DNA of 64,000 nt from the IMG/VR virus record IMGVR_UViG_3300027749_000080, positions 1-64,000 of that record; one strand, 5' to 3'. Origin of the DNA: a virus. The first letter of the stretch is position 1, and every line of letters begins with the position of its first letter. This document shows, in pieces, positions 17,339-26,134 of this stretch. The notes beneath the pieces are model-generated. The model saw nothing but the letters and a program-made list of their open reading frames with translations, had not been told where the DNA came from and did no database searches. The position numbers and the translations under genes were made by a program.

Positions 17339-18102
17339 TGAAATTACAAAGATTCCAACAGTTTATTAATGAGGCCAGGCACTGGTCAGAGGAGCCGTTT
17401 TTATATGGCAGATACGCAGAGGTGTTTACTGATTTTGGTTTTGAAGCAGATATTCCTGACTTGATTCATGCAGTTGAACAAAAATGGACGGACTTAAAGA
17501 ATAGCTATTGGTGGAATCGAGAGCAATGGCGTAAAGATCATTTTGCACTTGATGTAAAGGTACACTCTTGGCCAGAGGCTGATACTGTTAGAGAAATACT
17601 AGGAGAACCTGATATGCCAGAAGAGGCAATTGATGATGAATGGTGGGTATGGATGAATGACACACGTGAAGGATTTGTTGACGACCTGTTTAGCCTCTAT
17701 CCATGGATTGATGATATTAATTGGGGAGGTAAAAGCGGCGGCTGGTTATTATTAGCACCACCATTTGATGATGAATCTACCCGAAATGATATTGAAGAGC
17801 GATGTGACGAATATAATAGTGAAAAGCAAGACCTAAAGGAAAATGGAGATTGGGAAAAGGCTGTGGCTATTGAAAATAATCCAAATTTTCAAAGATTAAA
17901 ACAATTAGGAATAGCAAATGAACATAGCGACCTTATTGTGCTAGTCTCGCAGATTGAAGGATTTAAAAACAATTTAACTGGAACTATTGAACAATTAACA
18001 CAATGGGAATCTGATATGGAAGCAATACAAGCTAGAGTTGGTAAATTTGAAGATAATGCAGAAGAATATTTTTATGCATGGTTAAGAAGTAGAGAAGATT
18101 AA
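17338..18102 (+). CDS. Putative packaged head protein with capsid targeting peptide
   Basis: The first residues MKLQRFQQFINEA closely match the N-terminal capsid targeting sequence of T4 internal proteins (MKTYQEFIAEA), which the prohead protease cuts after I-x-E. Cleavage would be after E12 here. The rest (about 240 aa) is Trp-rich and acidic (SWPEAD, DDEWWVWMND, WGGKSGGWLLLAPP) with a helical C-terminus. It shares NFQRLKQLGI with two other small proteins. Predicted to enter the head with the core, be cut, and perhaps be injected with the DNA. The biochemical function is unknown. Confidence 0.8.
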   Translation: MKLQRFQQFINEARHWSEEPFLYGRYAEVFTDFGFEADIPDLIHAVEQKWTDLKNSYWWNREQWRKDHFALDVKVHSWPEADTVREILGEPDMPEEAIDDEWWVWMNDTREGFVDDLFSLYPWIDDINWGGKSGGWLLLAPPFDDESTRNDIEERCDEYNSEKQDLKENGDWEKAVAIENNPNFQRLKQLGIANEHSDLIVLVSQIEGFKNNLTGTIEQLTQWESDMEAIQARVGKFEDNAEEYFYAWLRSRED

Positions 18103-18124
18103 AGATATACGGACTTAGGACCGT

Positions 18125-18178
18125 AATAGCCTCGGCTATTTGAACCTCTCGATATCGCTATCCGAGAGGTTCTTCGTT
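18125..18178. terminator. Double hairpin terminator between convergent genes
   Basis: A first hairpin pairs AATAGC (18125-18130) with GGCTATT around CTCG. A second, stronger one pairs GAACCTCTCG (18142-18151) with CGAGAGGTTC (18163-18172) and is followed by a T run. Positioned between the end of the head gene and the end of uvsW, it can serve both strands. Confidence 0.8.
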
Positions 18179-18179
18179 T

Positions 18180-19715
18180 TTATCGACCAATAAATTTAGT
18201 AAGATCAAATCTGTGTTTGCTGACAATAAATTTCTCTTTAAGATAAATGGTTTCTCTGGCTTTTCCATGTTTTACAATATAGCCATCAAGATCATCAATT
18301 AAATCGTATACGGTAACTTCATGTTTTCCAGCAAGCTTACGCATACCTCGACCAATTGCTTGACGAATTGTAACTTCTGATTTATAGCTCTCAGCAAAAA
18401 TAATTTGGTTAACCCGCTTTAGGTCAATACCAGTTGCAAAAGTACCATAACTTGCAACAATGACTGCTCCAACTTCTCGTTCCATCGCCTCTTTATAATC
18501 AGCACGATCTCCGCCATCAACTCCACCGTCTATATAATATGCATGTTCATTCCACTCTTTTATTTTATCGCAAATTCTTTGACCGTATTGGTCCTTTACA
18601 TTAATGAATAGGATTAAGGTATTACCTCCAAGTTTTTGGACAAATGAAGAAATAAACTCAATTCTGGGTTCGTATGAAATAATAAATGCACGTTCTGCAT
18701 CAAATAAGTCCTTACCAGCTTTACCTGATTCCCTAAGTGCTTTATATTCTCTAACAAATGGCTCGGTTATTGGATAGTCTAGGTTAACCATTTTAATATA
18801 GACATTTGGCGAGTGCTCTTGATCAATTAAGAAACTTGACTTAAGAGTCATACTTAATGGACCTAAAAATTCTTGAATCTTAAAAAAATCTGAATACTGT
18901 TCTTCAATTTTAATTGTACCAGAGAGTCCAAGTTTATATTCAACATTAGTTGATGCCAACAAAATATCTTTAATTGAAGCGCCTCTTGAGGTATGGCACT
19001 CGTCTATACAAATAACTGAAAATCGTTTAAAAAATTCAGGTTCTTTATTTTTTAAACTTTGATATGTAGAAATAACCAAGTCAGCCTCTTCAAATTTCTC
19101 TTCAGAATACTTGTTTTGACCACCAACTGATAGCACTGAATAATTCATTAGGCCAGTATGGTAATCCTTTTCAAATTTCTCGGCAGTTTGGCCGACTAGT
19201 GAAATATTAGGAACTACAATTAGGGCTTTTTTATCTTTAGTGATAATTCCTTTACGTTTTAGGAAAGAGATATAAATGTATAGGATTAGGGTTTTACCAG
19301 CAGAGGTTGCAAGTTCCTGAGAACAGAATTTATATTTTAAGGCTCGATGAGCTGCTTCAAGTTGATAATCATATGCCGTAATTGATAAACCGTCTAATAG
19401 TACAGATGCAAATTTATCTAATTGGTCCTTGGTAAATGATAGGTTAAGTAGATCCTCTAAGCCTTCAATGTTTATTTCGTAATCGTATTTCTTGCCGAAA
19501 TTAATAATTTCCTTCCATAAACCAACACCAATCTTAAAATCCTTATCGATAAATTTATCATAACCATCCCATAATTTTCGTTTGTATAGCTTATTAAAAT
19601 GATAGCCTTTTTGTCTCTTCCTAAAATAAAGTTGCAGGTCCTTAAGCTCGCGCTTCATTTCGTGCTTAACTAATTGTAGGTGCTGACGGTCATCCGTTAA
19701 TTTAAAAGTTAACAA
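18180..19715 (-). CDS. uvsW: UvsW-like DNA/RNA-DNA helicase
   Basis: A superfamily 2 helicase that in T4 unwinds R-loops and branched DNA and switches origin use from RNA-primed to recombination-dependent replication. The N-terminal domain ends near residue 60, followed by the Q-motif region and Walker A ATSAGKT at 136-142. Then come the DEAH-like DECHTS, LSGTI (motif III) and the C-terminal QAIGRGMRK (motif VI). Length (511 aa) matches T4 UvsW (503 aa). It follows the UvsY candidate, as in T4 where uvsW and uvsY are neighbours. Confidence 0.93.
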   Translation of the reverse strand: MLTFKLTDDRQHLQLVKHEMKRELKDLQLYFRKRQKGYHFNKLYKRKLWDGYDKFIDKDFKIGVGLWKEIINFGKKYDYEINIEGLEDLLNLSFTKDQLDKFASVLLDGLSITAYDYQLEAAHRALKYKFCSQELATSAGKTLILYIYISFLKRKGIITKDKKALIVVPNISLVGQTAEKFEKDYHTGLMNYSVLSVGGQNKYSEEKFEEADLVISTYQSLKNKEPEFFKRFSVICIDECHTSRGASIKDILLASTNVEYKLGLSGTIKIEEQYSDFFKIQEFLGPLSMTLKSSFLIDQEHSPNVYIKMVNLDYPITEPFVREYKALRESGKAGKDLFDAERAFIISYEPRIEFISSFVQKLGGNTLILFINVKDQYGQRICDKIKEWNEHAYYIDGGVDGGDRADYKEAMEREVGAVIVASYGTFATGIDLKRVNQIIFAESYKSEVTIRQAIGRGMRKLAGKHEVTVYDLIDDLDGYIVKHGKARETIYLKEKFIVSKHRFDLTKFIGR

Positions 19716-19729
19716 AGTATTTGGTAATT

Positions 19730-20173
19730 TTAATGCCCATCCAATAGTTTTTGGACATCTAGTCGTGTTTTTATTCCAAATAGAACAGCGTCAGTTGTTT
19801 TAATTGATTCTGCATAAAATGCAATTTGATTCTCAATCTGTTCTAATTTTTCTTTGATTGTTGCAGTTTTACCGTCAACTATCGTATTCTTTTCATTGGT
19901 ACCATATCGGATTTGATGATTCTTTGAAGCATCAACCCATTCTTCACCTTTCTTTTCTCGATACGTCTTTTTTAATTGAGTAAAGTGCTCAATTAGAGTG
20001 TGGTTTTCTTCTAATAATCGCTGGCGTAGACTTAGGAAGGTAACTTGAGCTTCCGGTATCTTTCGGATATTCTCAAGTAATTTGATTCCAATATAAATTT
20101 CTCCAGAAAAAGATTCTCTCTTTTCTCTGAATACTTCAGCAATTGTTCTTTTTTGGGGAGTTTGTTCTTCCAT
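19730..20173 (-). CDS. UvsY-like recombination mediator candidate
   Basis: An all-helical protein of 147 aa, close to the 137 aa of T4 UvsY, the factor that loads UvsX on gp32-coated single strands. The C-terminal part (residues about 112-145, with IAFYAESIKTTDAVLFGIKTR) resembles the UvsY end in its order of aromatic, Asp, IKSR-like and Lys/Asp residues. Its position next to uvsW supports this. N-terminal similarity is weak, so the call rests mostly on place, size and helical content. Confidence 0.5.
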   Translation of the reverse strand: MEEQTPQKRTIAEVFREKRESFSGEIYIGIKLLENIRKIPEAQVTFLSLRQRLLEENHTLIEHFTQLKKTYREKKGEEWVDASKNHQIRYGTNEKNTIVDGKTATIKEKLEQIENQIAFYAESIKTTDAVLFGIKTRLDVQKLLDGH

Positions 20174-20205
20174 CTAAATATTCTATCAAAAAGCTTAGTT
20201 AAGTT

Positions 20206-20676
20206 TTAACTAACGAAAGAATAATATACTCCTTCTATTTGATAAAAGTCAGATAAAAAGTCAGTAATTGTGGTACTTGCGTAAATTGTATTACCAAGTG
20301 GATGGTTATCGCCATTTTTATAGAATACGGATACTCCGCCATCATACAGACACACGACTGAATCTAAATTATAGTGCTTTATTGAACCCTTTGCCATGTT
20401 CTTAAATTCATCGTCTGTCACTTCAGTACCATGATTAGTAACAAAGATACTTGGAAAACTACGTTTCATTCGGTAACCTGAACCTTCAATTGAGTGTATA
20501 ACTTGTAGAACATAACTTAATTTGCCATAGGAATCAAGGTCAGCTAAGACTTTATTGTATTGATCTGGATCGGTAAAGTTGTAAACAACGAACGGCCTCT
20601 GGTTTTGCACACAATCTCTAACCAGGTTGTACCTGTTTCCATTGTATTCTCTGGTATGTCGTATTGATCTGCTCAT
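20206..20676 (-). CDS. Hypothetical protein, 156 aa
   Basis: An alpha/beta protein rich in Tyr, with N-terminal TREYNGNRYNLVRDCV and a C-terminal FYKNGDNHPLG to TTITDFLSDFYQIEG region. No family or motif is recognised and there is no membrane segment. The reading frame starts with ATG at 20676, after a late-type motif about 28 bases upstream. It ends 32 bases before the UvsY candidate. Confidence 0.75.
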   Translation of the reverse strand: MSRSIRHTREYNGNRYNLVRDCVQNQRPFVVYNFTDPDQYNKVLADLDSYGKLSYVLQVIHSIEGSGYRMKRSFPSIFVTNHGTEVTDDEFKNMAKGSIKHYNLDSVVCLYDGGVSVFYKNGDNHPLGNTIYASTTITDFLSDFYQIEGVYYSFVS

Positions 20677-20680
20677 TATT

Positions 20681-20690
20681 TAGTATATTA
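20681..20690 (+). promoter_or_regulatory. Putative early promoter (TAGTATATTA box)
   Basis: TAGTATATTA lies 37 bases before the ATG at 20728. It is identical to the boxes at 16310 and 45701 on the minus strand. A TTAAC upstream element is not seen here. Confidence 0.4.
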
Positions 20691-20703
20691 GATAAAACTA
20701 CTA

Positions 20704-20713
20704 GGTTATTTAT
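20704..20713 (-). promoter_or_regulatory. T4-like late promoter core
   Basis: GATAAATAAC on the minus strand lies about 28 bases before the ATG of the 156-aa gene. The region between the two divergent genes therefore holds both an early-type and a late-type box. Confidence 0.35.
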
Positions 20714-20727
20714 CAGTAAAATATTCC

Positions 20728-21258
20728 ATGGAAAAAGGACAACACATTAATATATTTGATTTCGATGAAACCTTATTTAGGGTTCCTGGTTATACATGTA
20801 GTGAAGCTAAAGGAAAGAGCCCATACGAATGGTTTGACTCAGCTGAATCACTTGACCAAAAGTTTAATATTTGCGGTATTGCTAATACAATTGAGCATGC
20901 TAGAGCAGATGGTTTGAATTATTTGATAACTCATAGAGTTAAAGCATGTCAACCTAAAGTTCTAGATCTACTTTCAGAGTATAAGATTAGGTTTGAAAAG
21001 ACCTATTTTTTAGGAAGAGAAGGCGATAAAGCAGAGATTGCAATTGACTTAATTAGAGAAACTGAGGCTGATTCAATTACAATATACGAAGATTCTCTTT
21101 GGGAAATTATCAAATATACTTCATGGTTCTTAGATGCAGGGCTTACCATCGATATTAATTTTATTTTTATTGATAAAAGTCGAGTAATTACAATAGATTG
21201 GGATACGGCCCGATCCCTAGAAGAATTTTCAATAACAGAAAGATTAAAATTAATATGA
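20728..21258 (+). CDS. HAD-superfamily phosphatase
   Basis: A haloacid dehalogenase-fold phosphohydrolase. The catalytic DxD motif is FDFDETLF with D11 and D13. Motif II is Thr in YLITHR, and motif IV acidic residues are in TIYEDS. The size (176 aa) fits small HAD nucleotidases or polynucleotide 3' phosphatases. It heads an operon with a P-loop kinase and a ligase/nucleotidylyltransferase fusion. That set recalls nucleic acid end repair or NAD synthesis, but substrate is not shown. Its stop TGA overlaps the next ATG. Confidence 0.8.
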   Translation: MEKGQHINIFDFDETLFRVPGYTCSEAKGKSPYEWFDSAESLDQKFNICGIANTIEHARADGLNYLITHRVKACQPKVLDLLSEYKIRFEKTYFLGREGDKAEIAIDLIRETEADSITIYEDSLWEIIKYTSWFLDAGLTIDINFIFIDKSRVITIDWDTARSLEEFSITERLKLI

Positions 21259-21863
21259 TATTATTTGTAGAAGGCGCCAGACACTGTGGCAAAACATTCT
21301 TAATTAACAAATTTATAGAAAACTGTAATGATCCACGGCTTGAATATTATAAATTCTATTTTGCTGATCACATTAAAACTCTAGATTTAGTAGAGTTAGA
21401 TAGTGATCCAAGTTTACACTATTTCAGTTTAGGCAACATTATGACCATTATGGAAATGAATCTTAGACCTGAATACAAAGATAAAATTTGGATATTTGAC
21501 AGAGCAATCATATCTGCTTATACTTGGGCAATCCTAAGAAAAAGAGTAAGCCGAAATAAAGCTGAGCTTGAATTTTTAAAGTTACTAAATACTACCCTAT
21601 ATTCAAATTCCAAGACACTAGTGGTTAGTGTAGCTGGCCAAACCGGCGATTCAAATCGAGTTAAAGATACTTGGGATGGAGCTCATTCAACAACAGAAGA
21701 ACAACAGTTAATGGCTCATTTACTTGAGTTAGCAGTGACTGAATTAACGGATTCAGCCAAAAATAACAAACTAAGCATTGTTTTTAATAGTTTTGATGAA
21801 GCCTCAGTCAATTCCTTTAATCAAGAGTGCTATGCATTATTAGGAATAGAGCCTAATAAATAA
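21255..21863 (+). CDS. P-loop nucleotide/nucleoside kinase-like protein, 202 aa
   Basis: I chose the ATG at 21255, which overlaps the upstream stop (ATGA), over a TTG at 21198 that would overlap by 61 bases. The protein begins MILFVEGARHCGKTFLINKF, a Walker A (G-x4-GKT). A later FDRAIISAYTWAI resembles the D-R motif in deoxynucleoside and thymidylate kinases. Then follow DTWDGAHSTTEEQQ and a helical end. NadR-type ribosylnicotinamide kinase is an alternative, given the NMNAT-like domain in the next gene. The specificity is not known. Confidence 0.7.
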   Translation: MILFVEGARHCGKTFLINKFIENCNDPRLEYYKFYFADHIKTLDLVELDSDPSLHYFSLGNIMTIMEMNLRPEYKDKIWIFDRAIISAYTWAILRKRVSRNKAELEFLKLLNTTLYSNSKTLVVSVAGQTGDSNRVKDTWDGAHSTTEEQQLMAHLLELAVTELTDSAKNNKLSIVFNSFDEASVNSFNQECYALLGIEPNK

Positions 21864-21864
21864 C
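21855..21864 (+). promoter_or_regulatory. T4-like late promoter core, overlapping a stop codon
   Basis: AATAAATAAC coincides with the Asn-Lys-stop of the kinase gene and lies four bases before the ATG at 21869. Confidence 0.3.
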
Positions 21865-21868
21865 CAAT

Positions 21869-23749
21869 ATGGCAGGATTATCGCACTTACGAGATGTTTA
21901 TGAAAAACGTGGAAAAGAATTTTTAGAAAATCTTCTTAATAAAACAGTTATCATTAATGAAAAAAATGATGGTGCCTATTTTGGTGCCAAACGGGATGCA
22001 AAACAAAATAACTTTAACTTCTTTAAAAAAGACAGTAAAATTGGTTACATCGACCGAGTTCTTAGTAAGTACTACGAGCCGGGTATTAGACATTTTGAAA
22101 GTATTGGGGGTAATTTAACCTCAATACCTGAAAATTATGTATTTGGAATGGACTACAATCCTTCTAAAGAGGTACCACTAACTCTAAGTCATATTAAAGT
22201 GCTTGATGAAAATTATCAAACCTCTAAACTTATTCACGATAAAACTGAATTAGATAAATGGGCTGGAGTACTTGGAGTTAACTCACCAACTATTATATTT
22301 CAAGGAAAATTAAATGATGAGCAAAAGGTAAAAATTCAAGAATTTATATTTACAAACTTGCCAATGCTTGCTGAGAAATTTAAAACTCAATCATTTAGCA
22401 AACATATCCTATCTGTATTAAATCCAGTAGTTGATGAAAATGCTCAACCTGAATTAAGTGATAGAGAAATTAGTGAAATTGTATTTAGGTTCTTTGATGA
22501 AGAGGATCCAATTGGCGATTCGTCTACTTTAGCAAAGATTATTGATCCAGTATTTTATGATAATGCAAAGAACCTACCTCAGGAAAAGGTTCAAAAGAAA
22601 AGCGATGATTATGTTTGGATCATTGTTACTGACTTAATGAATTTTATTGAAAGTTACCGCATGTCTGATCTTAGAAGTTTTACAATTTCTGGAGAAACAG
22701 CGGATGAGCGATTTATTTCATTAATTAATCACCTTTTTATTGAGTTCATTAAGGAATATGGAGATAAATTTAATGATTTAGAAATTCAAATACCCCAGTT
22801 TTTAACTAGACCTGAATTTGATATTAATCCAGAACTAATCAATGACCCAACTGTAATTGATATACTTAGTAAGAATCCAAACTACAAAGAAATTTACAGA
22901 ATATTCATTAATATTTTTAGAAAAAAGAAAATCAAAGTTAATTCAACTCTATTTACTGATGCAATGAAAACTAATTTAATTGATCAAATTGACAAACTTT
23001 CAAAAGTTGCAATGGGTGATCAATTATTTGAAAATTATTTTCCATCATTTAGTGAATTTGTTGGAGACGATAAGGTTCCTGGATATTTTGAAACATATGA
23101 TGTTGCTGAAAACGAAGAACGTAAAGTAAAAAAAGTTAATCTATTAGTATCGGATTTTCAACCAATACACAAAGGTCATCTTAAAAGTGCAAAATTGTTA
23201 ACTGAAAAAAATGGGCTACCTACTCTATTTGTATGTGTTCACCCTGGCAAATCTGGAAAAATGTTTCCATTTAAGAAAGAAACTTTAACTAATTCATTAG
23301 CTAAATTAGCAGCACATGATAAACAAAATATTGCTGGTCACGTAATGGTGAAAGACGGTAACATTGAAACTATCCTAAAAGCAATAAAACCAGGCTTTGA
23401 GCCTCTTAGCATAGCAGCTGAACCCAGTAGAATAAAAGATCTAGCACTACAATTAGAACTTGCAAAAAAAAGATCTAGAAACTTAAATATTAAACGCGAG
23501 ACTCGATTAATTGAATTACCGGTAACCACAGTTGGTGATTCAATCCTAAAGTCAATTAAAGATCGAGATTTTGCAGCATTTAAAGAAGCATCACCATCTC
23601 CAATCCATTCAGAATTCTATAACTTAAATAAAGACTTAATTGAATCACTAAATGAAAGTGTAAATGAACAAATAACTGATGCAGTTACTGAAATAGTATC
23701 AGGCGTAACCTTTGCTACGCCAGAACCAATAATTCAAATAGAATCATGA
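21869..23749 (+). CDS. Ligase-like / HxGH nucleotidylyltransferase fusion protein
   Basis: A 626-aa protein with two recognisable ends. Near the N-terminus, INEKNDGAYFGAKRD (residues 30-43) resembles motif I of ATP- or NAD-dependent nucleic acid ligases (K-x-D-G, lysine K32). The C-terminal domain has LVSDFQPIHKGHLKSA, the nucleotidylyltransferase signature H434-x-G-H437 found in NMN adenylyltransferases and cytidylyltransferases. The middle 250 residues are helical and unassigned. The end (from about 590) is low in structure. Ligase motifs III-V were not confirmed, so the first domain is tentative. It follows a kinase and a phosphatase gene. The whole may serve NAD synthesis or RNA/DNA end repair. 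Confidence 0.75.
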   Translation: MAGLSHLRDVYEKRGKEFLENLLNKTVIINEKNDGAYFGAKRDAKQNNFNFFKKDSKIGYIDRVLSKYYEPGIRHFESIGGNLTSIPENYVFGMDYNPSKEVPLTLSHIKVLDENYQTSKLIHDKTELDKWAGVLGVNSPTIIFQGKLNDEQKVKIQEFIFTNLPMLAEKFKTQSFSKHILSVLNPVVDENAQPELSDREISEIVFRFFDEEDPIGDSSTLAKIIDPVFYDNAKNLPQEKVQKKSDDYVWIIVTDLMNFIESYRMSDLRSFTISGETADERFISLINHLFIEFIKEYGDKFNDLEIQIPQFLTRPEFDINPELINDPTVIDILSKNPNYKEIYRIFINIFRKKKIKVNSTLFTDAMKTNLIDQIDKLSKVAMGDQLFENYFPSFSEFVGDDKVPGYFETYDVAENEERKVKKVNLLVSDFQPIHKGHLKSAKLLTEKNGLPTLFVCVHPGKSGKMFPFKKETLTNSLAKLAAHDKQNIAGHVMVKDGNIETILKAIKPGFEPLSIAAEPSRIKDLALQLELAKKRSRNLNIKRETRLIELPVTTVGDSILKSIKDRDFAAFKEASPSPIHSEFYNLNKDLIESLNESVNEQITDAVTEIVSGVTFATPEPIIQIES

Positions 23750-23829
23750 AAAAACTACTTAATTTTTTAGCAATAATTGAATCATATAGAATTAACTGTA
23801 TGATCCATCAAGGCTGGGGTAAATTATAA
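23746..23829 (+). CDS. Possible 27-aa small protein
   Basis: An ATG overlapping the stop of the fusion gene (ATGA) opens a frame coding MKKLLNFLAIIESYRINC plus nine residues. The start has the basic-hydrophobic look of a membrane-associated peptide, and the overlap suggests translational coupling. Its small size gives little statistical support, so it may be a chance frame. Confidence 0.35.
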   Translation: MKKLLNFLAIIESYRINCMIHQGWGKL

Positions 23830-23860
23830 CCGCCTTTTTTATGTGAGGTAATTTAAAGTA

Positions 23861-25432
23861 TTAAGTTAAGGTTGTAAATTCTCCCTTAATGAAGTTAATG
23901 TGTTGAGCCTTACCATCATGATGAATGATTACATGTGATTGCAGCCATCCACTTGGACCTACATTATAGTTAACTCTTAGTTTAGTAGAGGTCCCGACAG
24001 CTAATGCGCCGTCCCTACGTCCAGGAGAATGGTAATGGCCTACAATAATTTTAGTATTTAGTTTACGGAATTGAAGTAGAGATCCACGTGAACCGTTTGA
24101 ACCAACATCTCCATGTTGAGCTAATTCCCAACCATTTACTACAAGACTATCACTTCTTCCTAGGGTTTTAAATTTAGGAAATTTTTGATTAATTAGGTAT
24201 GGAATAACTCCGTTTGGTGCAACTCCTCTTAGTAAGAGAGCACTATATTCCATATATTCCAAAGAATTCTTTAAGGTTGATGCTTTTCTCCAATCAGTAG
24301 ATTTTAACCAACGATCTAAAAAGTCATCATGATTACTTCGGACAATTGATACATTATAATCTTTAAAATCTTCAAGTCCGTTTAACATTGCATCAACCTC
24401 TTTTCTTAAAGAGTTTGAACCGTCTAATTCTCGACGGTATTGCATAAATGGATCATTTATCTCATGATGATTAATTGAGAGTCCATCAAATACATCATGT
24501 AAAATAACATTTTCAGGTTTTAATTTTTTAAATAGGTCTAGGGTTTTGGAAATTACTCGTGGATCGTGTTGGCCATAGTGTAAATCTCCTAAAACTGCAA
24601 CTGCAATTGAATTTACTTGACTAATTTCGCTAGTTTCATAGTCTTCATTATATTCAACTCTATTATAAAGGTCAGTAAAGTTTCCATCTTCAGTCGCGGT
24701 TACTTGTCTAGCAAAGAAGGTATTTACATCCTTTATTTCAATAACAACAAAACCTAGAGTATGATGAAATTCTCCCTTTTTACCTGATTTTGAGTCAGTA
24801 TAGTTAGAAACCGTACACGCTCCAGTTGTCATCATCATTTTTGGAAGATTGCCTTCCAATACTGGAATTGTTTCTAGATGTACTCTAGGCGACCCAAACA
24901 CGCATGAATTAATACCGCTCATTCCTTGTAAACCAGTCATTGGATCAACCGAAGTTGGCTGAATCTTAATATCTGACATGATCCACATGTGTTTATGGAC
25001 TTCATGACGACCTGCGTCTAGATAAGTTTCGATTCTTTCAGCCCAAGTTTCATAATTCTTATCAGAAAATACAGAAGTTGGGTTTTTATATCGACCAGCA
25101 ATTACATGAATGTCAGCATTAATGTGCTCTGCATACTTTTCAAGATTTGATACAAATTCTTCATGCGCTGGTGTATCGTTTTGAGCCCAGGTGATGATAA
25201 ATCGCTTTTTCTTTTTGTTAAACTTACGTTCTCTAGCTTTAATTAATTGCGGAGACTCTTGTATTGAACTTTCGGTTATTCCAAGTTTGGCTAACCACTT
25301 TTGTACAGTTCTTTCAGATTTATTAAGAAACTGGCTCAATTCTTTCATTCGATTATCCCAACTTATGTCCTTGTTCCAATAGAGTTCGGACAATTTTAAA
25401 ATATCTTCTGGTGTTAATTCTTCAAACTTCAT
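23861..25432 (-). CDS. HTH plus calcineurin-like phosphoesterase (T5 A1-like type)
   Basis: The N-terminal 60 residues hold a helix-turn-helix-like segment (LSQFLNKSERTVQKWLAKLG). The C-terminal domain is a metallophosphoesterase with GDLHYGQHD, HDVFDG, RSNHDD, an AQHGD and GHYHSPG motifs in the order of the calcineurin family. This arrangement is shared with phage proteins related to the T5 A1 pre-early protein, which acts in DNA transfer and host DNA breakdown. The middle 220 residues are conserved-looking but unassigned. Being alone on the minus strand between plus genes, it has its own promoter, which I did not find. Confidence 0.8.
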   Translation of the reverse strand: MKFEELTPEDILKLSELYWNKDISWDNRMKELSQFLNKSERTVQKWLAKLGITESSIQESPQLIKARERKFNKKKKRFIITWAQNDTPAHEEFVSNLEKYAEHINADIHVIAGRYKNPTSVFSDKNYETWAERIETYLDAGRHEVHKHMWIMSDIKIQPTSVDPMTGLQGMSGINSCVFGSPRVHLETIPVLEGNLPKMMMTTGACTVSNYTDSKSGKKGEFHHTLGFVVIEIKDVNTFFARQVTATEDGNFTDLYNRVEYNEDYETSEISQVNSIAVAVLGDLHYGQHDPRVISKTLDLFKKLKPENVILHDVFDGLSINHHEINDPFMQYRRELDGSNSLRKEVDAMLNGLEDFKDYNVSIVRSNHDDFLDRWLKSTDWRKASTLKNSLEYMEYSALLLRGVAPNGVIPYLINQKFPKFKTLGRSDSLVVNGWELAQHGDVGSNGSRGSLLQFRKLNTKIIVGHYHSPGRRDGALAVGTSTKLRVNYNVGPSGWLQSHVIIHHDGKAQHINFIKGEFTTLT

Positions 25433-25518
25433 TAATACATACAGTTTTATTAATTACTTATATTTAACAATCAGATAAAGTTTTAGCCGGATCCTCTGGA
25501 AGTTGAGTTAGGTTGGCT

Positions 25519-25528
25519 AATAAATAAC
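25519..25528 (+). promoter_or_regulatory. T4-like late promoter, four bases before the ATG
   Basis: AATAAATAAC with the core at 25520-25527 is followed after four bases by ATG at 25532. By T4 geometry the start of transcription would fall on the A of ATG. Confidence 0.5.
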
Positions 25529-25531
25529 TTC

Positions 25532-25714
25532 ATGGAAAAGACGGCTAAAAATATCGATAACTACCGAAAGGGTAAAGAACCTTTAAAAAATGCGGTTATG
25601 CAACATCCAACAGGTAATGACGTATACGATTTTTTACAAAAAAATATTGAGCGTGACTTCTGGGTGACGCCTTTTTCAAAATGGCAAAACTCTCAAAAAT
25701 ATCATAAAAAGTAA
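25532..25714 (+). CDS. Hypothetical protein, 60 aa
   Basis: A small basic protein, with NYRKGKEPLKNAV near the N-terminus and a Trp/Phe-rich end (DFWVTPFSKWQNSQKYHKK). No family is recognised. The stop codon overlaps the next ATG (TAATG), so it is translationally coupled to the ferritin-like gene. The ATG is close to a late-type promoter and no other start lies upstream. Confidence 0.7.
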   Translation: MEKTAKNIDNYRKGKEPLKNAVMQHPTGNDVYDFLQKNIERDFWVTPFSKWQNSQKYHKK

Positions 25715-26133
25715 TGTTCGGACTAGAAGATTTAACAGAACCTCAAACTGGATCAGAAAATACAATTTCGTATTTTATGTTATCTCTTATGCAGATAGCT
25801 GATCAAGCTAAAATTATACACTGGCAAACCGGGTATGATACCGAACACCGTCACTTTGGAATGTTTTACGAAACTTTCATTGAGCAAATGGATACACTAG
25901 TAGAGGCAATTGCTGGTAAATACGGTTCACAACACCTTAAATTTGGAGAAGCGGCAATTATTGTATACGATTATGAACTATCAAGACCTGAATTTTTTAA
26001 TCTGGTTCAAGAAGCTCTTCGTGGAACATTTTGCGAAATTTTTGAAAAAGACAAAGACTCTGAATTATATAATTTAGTGGATGAAATTTTAGACTTAACA
26101 AACAAAACTCAGTATTTACTGCAACAAAAGTAA
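25714..26133 (+). CDS. Ferritin-like helical phage protein (DUF5856 type)
   Basis: A helical protein of 139 aa with ADQAKIIHWQTGYDTEHRHFG (split: His near 35 and 46) and FYETFIEQMDTLVEAIAGKYG. These helices resemble the Dps/ferritin-like phage family in which a His-Trp-Gln and a later Glu/His pattern are conserved. Whether it binds iron or DNA is unknown: the classical ferritin metal residues cannot all be identified. It lies between a 60-aa protein and a head-type protein, so it is likely a late product. Confidence 0.72.
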   Translation: MFGLEDLTEPQTGSENTISYFMLSLMQIADQAKIIHWQTGYDTEHRHFGMFYETFIEQMDTLVEAIAGKYGSQHLKFGEAAIIVYDYELSRPEFFNLVQEALRGTFCEIFEKDKDSELYNLVDEILDLTNKTQYLLQQK

Positions 26134-26134
26134 T

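Noticed and set aside
21198-21254. TTG start extending the P-loop kinase
   Set aside because: It would overlap the upstream gene by 61 bases, while the ATG at 21255 gives the usual ATGA overlap and a proper Walker A close to the N-terminus.
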